Source of the DNA: Paratinospora sagittata
Lineage: Eukaryota; Streptophyta; Magnoliopsida; Ranunculales; Menispermaceae
Reading direction: 5' to 3'
DNA length: 64,000 nt
NCBI GenBank assembly: GCA_035771175.1
Contig: CM069610.1
Location: 25,138,501-25,202,500 of the forward strand
Shown here: positions 1 to 9,922 of the stretch, piece after piece
Layout of the letters: the number at the start of each line of letters is the position of its first letter
How positions within the stretch are numbered: position 1 is the first letter of the stretch
Position numbers and translations under genes: made by a program
Notes under the pieces: generated by a model
Databases searched by the model: none
What the model was told of the DNA's origin: nothing
The model's input: the letters and a program-made list of their open reading frames with translations, nothing else

Positions 1-713
1 TACTTCAAATTACTTTTTGGTAACGGACGATCAGTCCCTTTGCCATTAAACATCCAAAGTATTAATACATAGGGACCTATCACCATTGATCGGAAAGGTA
101 GTTACATCCCATGAATTTGTAGATCTTTTTTTCCAGTTTCCATCGCATTTTGTATTACTTAAATCGGAGTTAAAACGAAAAAGTTAAGGTTATTTGAACT
201 TTACTTACCTTTTGTTTACCAACTTCTGTATCATTTAAGCAACCGATAAGTAAACTTCGAATGACCATAACTTTTTCGTTTCAACTCTAACTTTTCTGAT
301 TTAAAATGCATTGAAAAGAGGAATAAAAGACTTAAAAACCTAGGTGCTTCAAATTAGTTTTCAGTAACCGGTGACTGGTCCCTTTGCCATTAAACATCCA
401 AAGTATTAATAAACAAGGAGCTATCACCACTGATCGGAAAGGTAGTTAAATCCCATCAATTTGTAGATCTTCTTTTCCACTTTCCACCGCATTTTGGATT
501 ATTTAAATCGGAGTTAAAACGAAAAAGTTATGGTTATTGGAACTTTACTTACCTTTTGTTTACCAACTTCTGTATCATTTAAGCAATCGATAAGTAAACT
601 TCGAATGACCATAACATTTTTGTTTCAAATCTAATTTTTCTGATTTAAAATGCATTGAAAAGAGGAATAAAAGACTTAAAAACCTAGGTGCTTCAAATTA
701 GTCTTCAGTAACC

Positions 714-772
714 GGTGACCGGTCCCTTTGCCATTAAACATCCAAAGTATCAATAAACAGGGACCTGTCACC
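714..772. other. Dyad B of the array A monomer (14-bp inverted arms)
   Basis: The left arm GGTGACCGGTCCCT (714-727) and right arm AGGGACCTGTCACC (759-772) are inverted complements at 13 of 14 positions and flank a 31-bp spacer. This is the second symmetry centre of the inverted-dimer monomer and its most GC-rich part. Variants of the left arm (GGCGATCGGTCCC, CGACGATCAGTCCC) help to define the monomer subtypes. Confidence 0.75.
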
Positions 773-1065
773 ACTGATCAGAAAGGTAGTTAAATCCCAT
801 GAATTTGTAGATCTTCTTTTCCACTTTCCACCGCATTTTGGATTACTTAAATCGGACTTAAAACGAAAAAGTTATGGTTATTTGAACTTTACTTACCTTT
901 TGTTTACCAAATTGTGTATCATTTAAGCAATCGATAAGTAAACTTCGAATGACCATAACTTTTTCGTTTCAACTCTAATTTTTCTGATTTAAAATGCATT
1001 GAAAAACAAAATAAAAGACTTAAAGACCCAGGTGCTTCAAATTACTTTTCGGTAACCGACGATCA
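722..1065. repeat. Reference monomer of array A (inverted dimer of ~172 bp)
   Basis: This copy shows the monomer architecture well. Two centres of dyad symmetry lie at about 743 and 915, 172 bp apart, which is exactly half the 344-bp period. A tandem array of [M + reverse-complement M] must have that geometry. Between the centres the two halves align without gaps in opposite orientation: by hand, about 53 of 80 consensus positions match in the outer part and about 50 of 63 match around the second centre. I infer that the 344-bp unit arose from a ~172-bp ancestor joined head to head and then amplified as a dimer. Confidence 0.8.
833..997. other. Dyad A of the array A monomer (63-bp inverted arms)
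   Basis: The left arm is 833-895 and the right arm 935-997, separated by a 39-bp centre. The reverse complement of the right arm aligns to the left arm over 63 bp without a gap, with about 50 matches. The best-conserved part is AACGAAAAAGTTATGGT in both arms. The same arrangement recurs in nearly every monomer (for example 489-551 with 591-653) and is broken in the monomer near 3304. It could extrude as a long imperfect hairpin; whether it does is unknown. Confidence 0.85.
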
Positions 1066-3752
1066 GTCCCTTTGCCATTAAACATCCAAAGTATTAATAC
1101 ATAGGGACCTATCACCATTGATCGGAAAGGTAGTTAAATCCCATGAATTTGTAGATCTTTTTTTCCACTTTCCATCGCATTTTCGATTACTTAAATCGGA
1201 GTTAAAACGAAAAAGTTATGGTTATTTGAACTTTACTCACCTTTTGTTTACCAAATTGTGTATCATTTAAGCAATCTATAAGTAAACTTCGAATGACCAT
1301 AACTTTTTCTTTTCAACTCTAATTTTTCTGATTTAAAATGCATTGAAAAACAAAATAAAAGACTTAAAAACCCAGGTGGTTCAAATTACTCTTTAGTAAC
1401 CGGCGATCGGTCCCTTTACCATTAAATATCCAAAGTGTTAATAAACAGGGACATGTCATCATTGATCGGAAAGGTAGTTAAATCCCATGAATTTGTAGAT
1501 CTTTTTTCCCACTTTCCATCGCATTTTGGATTACTTAAATCGGACTTAAAACGAAAAAGTTATGGTTATTTGAACTTTACTTACCTTTTCTTTACCAAAT
1601 TGTGTATCATTTAAGCAATCGAAAAGTAAACTTCGAATGACCATAACTTTTTCGTTTCAACTCTAATTTTTTCGATTTAAAATCCATTGAAAAGAGGTAT
1701 AAAAGACTTAAACACCCAGGTGCTTCAAATTACTTTTCGGTAACCGGTGACCGGTCCCTTTGCCATTAAACATCGAAAGTATTAAGAAATAGGAACCTGT
1801 CACCATTGATCGGAAAGGTAGTTAAATCACTTGAATTTGTAGATCTTTTTTTCCACTGTCCATCGCATTTTGGATTACTTAAATCAGAGTTAAAACGAAA
1901 AAGTTATGGTTATTTGAACTTTACTTGCCTTTTATTTACCAAATTGTGTATCATTTAAGCAATCGATAAGTAAACTTTGAATGACTATAACTTTTTCGTT
2001 TCAACTCTTATTTTCTGATTTAAAATGCTTTGAAAAAAGGAATAAAAGACTTAAAAACCTAGGTGCTTCAAATTACATTTCGGTAACCTGCGACCGGTCC
2101 CTTTTTCCCTTAAACAACGAAAGTATTAATAAACAGGGACATATCATCATTGATCGGAAAGGTAGTTAAATCCCATGAATTTGTAGATCTTCTTTTCCAC
2201 TTTCCATCGCATTTTCTATTGCTTAAATCGGAGTTAAAACGAAAAAGTTATGGTTATTTGAACTTTACTTACCTTTTGTTTACCAAATTGTGTATCATTT
2301 AAGCAACCGATAAGTAAACTTCGAATGACCATAACTTTTTCGTTTCAACTCTAATTTTTCTGATTTAAAATGCTTTGAAAAAAGGAATAAAAGACTTAAA
2401 AACCCAGGTGCTTCAAATTACTTTACGGTAACCGGCGACCGGTCCCTTCGCCATTAAACACCCAAAGTATTAATAAACAGGGACCTATCATCATTGATCG
2501 GAAAGGTAGTTAAATCCCACGAATTTGTAGATCTTCTTTTCCACTTTCCATCGAATTTTCGATTACTTAAATCGCAGTTAAGACGAAAATGTTATGGTTA
2601 TTTGAACTTTACTTGCCTTTTGTTTACCAAATTGTGTATCATTTAAGCAATCGATAAGTAAACTTCGAATGACCATAACTTTTTCGTTTCAACTCTAATT
2701 TTTCTAATTTAAAATGCATTGAAAAAAGGAATAAAAGACTTAAAAACCTAGGTGCTTCAAATTACTTTTTGGTAACCGGTGACCGGTCCCTTTGCCATTA
2801 AACATCCAAAGTATTAATAAACAGGGACCTATCACCATTGATCGGAAAGGTACTTAAATCCCATTAATTTGTAGATCTTCTTTTCCACTTTCCACCGCAT
2901 TTTGGATTACTTAAATCAGACTTAAAACGAAAAAGTTATGGTTATCTGAACTTTACTTACCTTTTGTTTACCAAATTGTGTATCATTTAAGCAATCGATA
3001 AGTAAACTTCGAATGATCATAACTTTTTCGCTTCAACTCTAATTTTTCTGATTTAAAATGCATTGAAAAACAAAATAAAAGACTTAAAAACACAGGTGCT
3101 TCAAATTAGTTTTCGGTAGCCGACGACAGGTCCCTTTGCCATTAAACATCCAAAGTGTTAATAAACAAGGACCTGTCATCATTTATCGGAAAGGTATTTA
3201 AATCCCATGAATTTGTAGATCTTTTTTTCCACTTTCCATCGCATTTTGGATTACTTAAATCGGAGTTCAAACGAAAAAGTTATGGTTATTTGGACTTTAC
3301 TTACCTTTTGTTTCAACTCTAATTTTTCTGACTTAAAATGCATTGAAAAACAAAATAAAAGACTTAAAGACCCAGGCACTTCAAATTACATTTTGGTAAC
3401 CGACGATCAGTCCCTTTGCCATTAAACATCCAAAGTATTAATACATAGGGACCTATCACCATTGATCGGAAAGGTAGTTAAATCTCATGAATTTGTAGAT
3501 CTTTTTTTCCACTTTCCATCGCATTTTGGATTACTTAAATCGGACTTAAAACGAAAAAGTTATGGTTATTTGAACTTACTTACCTTTTGCTTACCAAATT
3601 GTGTATCATTTAAGCAATCGATAAGTAAACTTCGAATGACCATAACTTTTTCGTTTCAACTCTAATTTTTCTGATTTAAAATGCATTGAAAAACAAAGTA
3701 AAAGACTTAAAGACCCAGGTACTTCAAATTACTTTTTGGTAACCGACGATCA
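1066..3752. repeat. Array A higher-order repeat, copy 1 (8 monomers)
   Basis: Starts with the diagnostic series of four monomers. These are a GATCAG monomer ending with AATCTATAAG (1066), one preceded by GGTGGTTC (1410), one preceded by GAGGTATAAAAGACTTAAACACCC (read in two parts: GAGGTATAAAAG, then ACTTAAACACCC) at 1754, and one with AACCTGCGACCGG followed by a T-rich variant (2097). The same series in the same order starts again at 3753 and, with a changed first member, at 6163. This copy contains the 280-bp deleted monomer. Confidence 0.7.
3130..3409. repeat. Deleted array A monomer (280 bp instead of 344)
   Basis: The anchor interval is 64 bp short. At about 3304-3316 the text runs CCTTTTGTTT straight into CAACTCT. 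In normal monomers CTTTTGTTTACC and CTTTTTCGTTTCAACTCT are separate sites 64 bp apart. The deletion therefore lies between two similar TTTT-GTTT tracts and removes the centre and part of the right arm of dyad A. Confidence 0.85.
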
Positions 3753-6162
3753 GTCCCTTTGCCATTAAACATCCAAAGTATTAATACATAGGGACCTATC
3801 ACCATTGATCGGAAAGGTAGTTAAATCCCATGAATTTGTAGATCTTTTTTTCCACTTTCCATCGCATTTTGGATTACTTAAATCGGAGTTAAAACGAAAA
3901 AGTTAAGGTTATTTGAACTTTACTTACCTTTTGTTTACCAAATTGTGTATCATTTAAGCAATCTATAAGTAAACTTCGAATGACCATAACTTTTTCGTTT
4001 CAACTGTAATTTTTCTGATTTAAAATGCATTGAAAAACAAAATAAAAGACTTAAAAACTCAGGTGGTTCAAATTACTTTTCAGTAACCGGCGATCGGTGC
4101 CTTTGCCATTAAACATCCAAAGTGTTAATAAACAGGGACATGTCATCATTGAACGGAAAGGTAGTTAAATCCCATGAATTTGTAGATTTTTTTTCCCACT
4201 TTCCATCGCATTTTGGATTACTTAAATCGGACTTAAAACGAAAAAGTTATGGTTATTTGAACTTTAGTTACCTTTTGTTTACCAAATTGTGTATCATTTA
4301 AGCAATCGATAAGCAAACTTCGAATGACCATAACTTTTTCGCTTCAACTCTAATTTTTTCGATTTAAAATCCTTTGGAAAGAGGTATAAAAGACTTAAAC
4401 ACCCAGGTGCTTCAAATTACTTTTCGGTAACCGGTGACCGGTCCCTTTGCCATTAAACATCCAAAGTATTAAGAAACAGGAACCTGCTACCATTGATCGG
4501 AAAGGTAGTTAAATCCCTTGAATTTGTAGATCTTTTTTTCCACTTTCCATCGCATTTTGGATTACTTAAATCGGAGTTAAAACGAAAAAGTTATGGTTAT
4601 TTGAACTTTACTTGCCTTTTATTTACCAAATTGTGTATCATTTAAGCAATCGATAAGTAAACATTGAATGACTATAACTTTTTCGTTTCAACTCTTATTT
4701 TTCTGATTTAAAATGCATTGAAAAAAGAAATAAAAGACTTAAAAACCTAAGTGCTTCAAATTAGATTTCGGTAACCTGCAACCGGTCCCTTTTTTCCTCA
4801 AACAACCAAAGTATTAATAAACAGGGTCCTATCATCATTGATCGGAAAGGTAGTTAAATCCCATGAATTTGTAGATCTTCTTTTCCACTTTCCATCGCAT
4901 TTTCGATTGCTTAAATCGGAGTTAAAATGAAAAAGTTATGGTTATTTGAACTTTACTTACCTTTTGTTTACCAAATTGTGTATCATTTAAGCAACCGATA
5001 AGTAAACTTCGAATGACCATAACTTTTTCGTTTCAACTCTAACTTTTCTAATTTAAAATGCATTGAAAAGAGGAATAAAAGACTTAAAAACCCAGGTGCT
5101 TCAAATTAGTTTTCGGTAACTGGTGACCGGTACCTTTGGCATTAAACATTCGAAGTATTAATAAACAGGGACCTGTTACCATTGATCGGAAAGGTACTTA
5201 AATCCCACGAATTTGTAGATCTTCTTTTCCACTTTCCACCGCATTTTGGATTACTTAAATCGGACTTAAAACGAAAAAGTTATGGTTATTTGAGCTTTAC
5301 TTGCCTTTTGTTTACCAAATTGTGTATCATTCAAGCAATCGATAAGTAAACTTCGAATGACCATAACTTTGTCGTTTAAACTCTAACTTTTCTGATTTAA
5401 AATGCAGTGAAAAAAGGAATAAAAGACTTAAAAACCCAGGTGCTTCAAATTAGTTTTCGGTAACTAGTGCCCGGTCCCTTTGGCATTAAACATCCGAAGT
5501 ATTAATAAACAGGGACCCGTTACCATTGATCGAAAAGGTACTTAAATCCCTTGAATTTGTAGATCTATTTTTCCACTTTCCATCGGATTTTGGATTACCT
5601 AAATCGGAGTTAAAATGAAAAAGTTATGGTTATTTGAACTTTACTTGCATTTTATTTACCAAATTGTGTATCATTTAAGCAATCGATAAGTAAACTTTGA
5701 ATGACTATAACTTTTTCGTTTCAACTCTTATTTTTCTGATTTAAAATGCATTGAAAAAAGGAATAAAAGACTAAAAAACCTAAGTGCTTCAAATTAGATT
5801 ACGGTAACCGGTGACCGGTCCCTTTGCCATTAAACATCCAAAGTATTAATAAACAGGGACCTGTCACCATTGATCGGAAAAGGTACTTAAATCCCATGAA
5901 TTTGTAGATCTTCTTTTGTACTTTCCATCGCCTTTTCGATTACTTAAATCGGAGTTAAAACGAAAAAATTATGGTTATTTGAACTTTACTTACCTTTTGT
6001 TTACCAAATTGTGTATCATTTAAGCAATCGATAAGTAAACTTCGAATGACCATAACTTTTTCGTTTCAACTCTAATTTTTCTGATTTAAAATGCATTGAA
6101 AAACAAAATAAAAGACTTAAAAACCTAGGTGCTTCAAATTAGTTTTCGGTAGCCGACGATCG
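3753..6162. repeat. Array A higher-order repeat, copy 2 (7 monomers)
   Basis: Repeats the diagnostic series: GATCAG plus AATCTATAAG (3753), GGTGGTTC (4097), GAGGTATAAAAG with ACACCC (4441) and AACCTGCAACCGG (4785). Three further monomers of the GGTGACCGG type follow. One monomer fewer than copy 1 implies an unequal exchange. Confidence 0.7.
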
Positions 6163-7500
6163 GTCCCTTTGCCATTAAACATCCAAAGTGTTAATAAACA
6201 GGGACCTGTCATCATTGATCGGAAAGGTATTTAAATCCCATGAATTTGTAGATCTTTTTTTCCACTTTCCATCCCAATTTGGATTACTTAAATCGGAGTT
6301 AAAACGAAAAAGTTAAGGTTATTTGAACTTTACTTACCTTTTGTTTATCAAATTGTGTATCATTTAAGCAATCTATAAGTAAACTTCGAATGACCATAAC
6401 TTTTTCGTTTCAACTCTAATTTTTCTGATTTAAAATGCATTGAAAAAAAAAATAAAAGACTTAAAAACCCAGGTGGTTCAAATTACTTTTCAGTAACAGG
6501 CGATCGGTCCTTTTGCCATTAAACATTCAAAGTGTTAATAAATAGGGACATGTCATCATTGATCGGAAAAGGTAGTTAAATCCCATGAATTTGTAGATCT
6601 TTTTTCCCACTTTCCATCGCATTTTGGATTACTTAAATCGGACTTAAAACGAAAAAGTTATGGTTATTTAAACTTTACTTACCTTTTGTTTACCAAATTG
6701 TGTATCATTTAAGCAATCGATAAGTAAACTTCGAATGACCATAACTTTTTCGTTTCAACTCCAATTTTTTCGATTTAAAATCCATTGAAAAGAGGTATGA
6801 AAGACTTAAACACCCAGGTGCTTCAAATTACTTTTCGGTAACCGGTGACCGGTCCCTTTGCCATTAAACATCCAAAGTATTAAGAAACAGGAACCTGTCA
6901 CCATTGATCGGAAAGGTAGTTAAATCCCTTGAATTTGTAGATCTTCTTTTCCACTTTCCATCGCATTTTGGATTACTTAAACCGGAGTTAAAACGAAAAA
7001 GTTATGGTTATTTGAACTTTACTTGCCTTTTATTTACCAAATTGTGTATCATTTAAGCAATCGAGAAGTAAACTTTGAATGACTATAACTTTTTCGTTTC
7101 AAATCTTATTTTTCTGATTTAAAATGCATTGAAAAAAGGAATAAAAGACTTAAAAACCTAGGTGCTTCAAATTACATTTCGGTAACCTGCGACCGGTCCC
7201 TTTTTACCTTAAACAACGAAAGTATTAATAAACAGGGACCTATCATCATTGATCGGAAAGGTAGTTAAATCCCATGAATTTGTAGATCTTCTTTTCCACT
7301 TTCCATCGCATTTTCGATTGCTTAAATCAGAGTTAAAATGAAAAAGTTATGGTTATTTGAGCTTTACTTGCCTTTGTTTACCAAATTGTGTATCATTTAA
7401 TCAACCGATAAGTAAACTTCGAATGACCATAACTTTTTCGTTTCAACTCTAATTTTTCTGATTTAAAATGCATTGAAAGGAGGAATAAAAGACTTAAACA
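6163..7500. repeat. Array A higher-order repeat, copy 3 (truncated by the junction)
   Basis: The monomers at 6163, 6507, 6852 and 7196 correspond to the diagnostic series of copies 1 and 2 (AATCTATAAG, GGTGGTTC, the ACACCC variant, AACCTGCGACCGG). The last monomer stops about 40 bp short of its expected end, where array B begins. The copy is not visibly more degenerate at its edge than in its interior. Confidence 0.7.
7494..7500. other. Junction between array A and array B
   Basis: Up to 7500 the sequence is an array A monomer (GGAATAAAAGACTTAAACA). From 7494 it reads as array B (TTAAACAATATTTTGAATTC). The heptamer TTAAACA occurs at the equivalent place in both repeats (GACTTAAACACCC in some A monomers, GATTAAACAATG in B), so the exact breakpoint is hidden in shared sequence. 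No target-site duplication, spacer DNA or degenerate transition zone is seen. Confidence 0.9.
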
Positions 7501-7610
7501 ATATTTTGAATTCAAATCATTTTGTACTCTCTTGCTCATTAACCCGCCGCAACTTCTAATTTTATAAAACACACATTCTCTGATATTAAAAAATACAACA
7601 CACACGAGTT
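7501..7610. repeat. Partial first unit of array B
   Basis: About 110 bp of the unit segment that normally precedes the phase marker: ATTTTGAATTCAAATC, the Cs and Ts of TACTCTCTTGCTC, and TTATAAAACACACATTCTC. It has small private changes (CATTAACCCGCCGC instead of TTTAACCCGC). The rest of this unit is absent, replaced by array A. Confidence 0.9.
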
Positions 7611-9874
7611 TTGCAAGTTAGATTGAGCTTTCTAAAAAGTTTTTCAAGAGAAGAAAGTAATGATTCTTGCATTTTTCAAAACAAGCTTCGAATAGAATGA
7701 AAATTGCAATCTGTCTTGATGATAACGTCGTTGATCAGCAAGTTCTTCATTTTATCCCTTTTGTGCTTAGATTTGCAGAGGCTATCCATTGTTTTAACTT
7801 GTAAGTATGTGAAGTGGTCTCGGTAAGATAACACAACAAAAAAGAACACATCAAACAATAGCTTTCAAAGTCTACAAAGATCAAGCTCGAACAACGAAGA
7901 CATATCTCATGCCTAATGCATTAGTTTGATCTTTGGTGTGTAGGGTAACCTCTCGATCAATCTCAGCACTAAAACTCTGAAATCTGCAAAGTATTCAAAA
8001 TCACTTCGATATAGTATTTCATTTTGAAAAAATGTTTTTCGAAAGGTTTTAATCATAATTTCTATGAGTTTTTAATTATTAAAAAGTTTTTAATCTTATA
8101 CAATATGTTTTGAGTTAATGGAATGGTTCTTAAGTGTCAAAATATTAATTTTTCAAAAATAAGGCTATCCAGCAATTTGCCAAAATTTTCCTGAAGGCAC
8201 TAGCGCACTATCAGGGTTGATAGCACGCTGATAGGGTTCTATAATAAAACATTTGTTTTTCTGAAAAATTGTCTATAGCGCGCTATCCCCTTTGATAGTT
8301 CGCTATAAAGCTGTTGCCGTTATCTTTCCATTTTTAGACAATATGGGCAATAACGCGCTATAGGCCTCGATAACACGCTATCGGAAAGTCCGTAAAACTC
8401 GAGTTCTCGGGTTTGTGTATATTGACCTGCTATAGCCTGCTATCTGTCAATTGAGAACATGATACACAACCCAATAGCACGTTATCCACGTCTGAGACAA
8501 AAATCTGAAATTTTTAACGAGAAAAATGTGGGCACTTCTGCTTGCTCGATTTTTCTATTCCTTACGCAATTTTTCCAGGTTATCTTTATTGAAATATTCT
8601 CTACTAACACCTAGATGATTCCCATTGTCTCGCACGCCCAAAACAACTTTAGATTAAACAATGTTTTGAATTCAAATCATTTTGTACTCTCTTGCTCTTT
8701 AACCCGCAACTTCTAATTTTATAAAACACTCATTCTCTGATATTAAAAAATACAACACACACGAGTTTTGCAAGTAAGATTGAGCTTTCTAAGGAGTTTT
8801 TTAAGAGAAGAAAGTAATGATTCTTGCATTTGTCAAAACAACCTTCGAATAGAATCAAAATTGCAATCCGTCTTGAAGATAACATTGTTGATCAGCAAGT
8901 TCTTCATTTTTTCCCTTTTGTGCTTAGATTTGCAGAGGCTATCCATTGTTTTAAGTTGTAAGTATATGAAGTGGTCTCGGTAAAATAACACAACAAAAAA
9001 GAACACATCAAACAATAGCTTTTGAAGTCTACAAAGATCAAGCTCGAAGAACGAAGACATATCTCATGCCTAATGCATTAGTTTGATCTTTGGTGTGTAG
9101 GGTAACCTCTCGATCAATCTCAGCACTAAAACTCTGAAAATTGCAAAGTCTTCAAAATCACTTCGATATAGGATTTCATTTTGAAAAAAGGTTTTTCGAA
9201 AGGTTTTAATCATAATTTCAATGAGTTTTGAATTATTTAAAAGTTTTTAATCTTATATCAATATGTTTTGAGTTAATGGAATGGTTCTTGAGTGTCAAAA
9301 TATTAATTTTTCAAAAATAAGGCTATCCAGCAATTTGCCAAAATTTTCCTGAAGGCACTAGCGCACTATCAGGGTTCATAGCACGCTGATAGGGTTCTAT
9401 AATAAAACATTTGTTTTTCTGGATTATTGTCTATAGCGCTATCCCCTTCGATAACTCGTTATAAAGTTGTTGCCGTGATCTTTCCATTTTTAGTAAAATG
9501 GGCAATGGCGCGCTATAGGCCTCGATAACACCCTATTGGAAAGTCCGTAAAACTCGAGCTCTCGGGTTTGTGTATATCGACCTACTATAGCCTGCTATCT
9601 GTCAATTGAGAACATGATACACAACCCAACAACACACTATTCACGTCTGGGAAAAAAATCTGATATTTCTAACGCAAAAAATGTGGGCACTTCTGCTTAC
9701 TCGATTTTTCTCTTCCATACACAATTTCTCCAAGTTATCTTAATTGAAATATTCTCTACTAACATCTAGATGATTCCCATTGTCTCGCACGCCCAAAACA
9801 ACTTTAGATTAAACAATGTTTTGAATTCAAATCATTTTGTACTCTCTTGCTCTTTAACCCGCAACTTCTAATTT

Positions 9875-9881
9875 TATAAAA
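9875..9881 (+). promoter_or_regulatory. TATA-like box present in every array B unit (weak)
   Basis: TATAAAA sits in a constant place about 42 bp before the unit phase marker in nearly all units, followed by a CA-rich stretch (ACAACACACACGAG). It could serve as an RNA polymerase II core promoter for satellite transcripts. In AT-rich DNA such a heptamer is expected by chance, and no other promoter element or product is recognised. I list it only because it is invariant across the array. Confidence 0.15.
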
Positions 9882-9922
9882 CACTCATTCTCTGATATTA
9901 AAAAATACAACACACACGAGTT

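Larger units (their letters stand above)
1..1065. repeat. Array A, leading monomers before the first recognisable HOR
   Basis: Three monomer phases (anchors 34, 378, 722). The first carries the GACGATCAGTCCC and TACATAGGG variants also seen at 1066, 3410 and 3753. The next two carry GGTGAC(T/C)GGTCCC. The copy at 378 has extra substitutions, for example TATTGGAAC in the dyad arm at 534-542. Nothing else is seen here. Confidence 0.7.
1..7500. repeat. Satellite array A: ~344-bp tandem repeat, 22 monomers
   Basis: The phase marker GTCCCTTTGCC (or a close variant) occurs at 34, 378, 722, 1066, 1410, 1754, 2097, 2442, 2786, 3130, 3410, 3753, 4097, 4441, 4785, 5130, 5474, 5818, 6163, 6507, 6852 and 7196. 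Spacing is 343-345 bp except for one 280-bp interval. The monomer is AT-rich and has no open frame of gene length. The array begins before the window, and its last monomer is cut off by the junction with array B. Monomers differ from each other by scattered substitutions, so this is an older, moderately diverged array. No gene, tRNA or transposon is visible inside it. The order of magnitude (2 x 172 bp) fits a two-nucleosome satellite; that is inference. Confidence 0.97.

Noticed and set aside
1981..2169. Open frames of 60-70 codons in array A (1981, 3462, 7393)
   Set aside because: Random openings within diverged satellite monomers, not shared between monomers. The one at 7393 crosses the A/B junction and so cannot be a conserved gene.
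1..7500. Common origin of array A and array B
   Set aside because: Apart from the TTAAACA join and general AT-richness I found no alignable stretch between the two units. A sensitive profile comparison could still find one.
8768..8983. Recurrent plus-strand open frame of ~71 codons in most array B units (seen at 8768, 9923, 12217, 13397 and so on)
   Set aside because: Its first codon is TTG, not ATG. It recurs with the satellite period, overlaps an equally long minus-strand frame, and is shortened or shifted by ordinary array indels. No domain, ribosome context or codon bias is visible.
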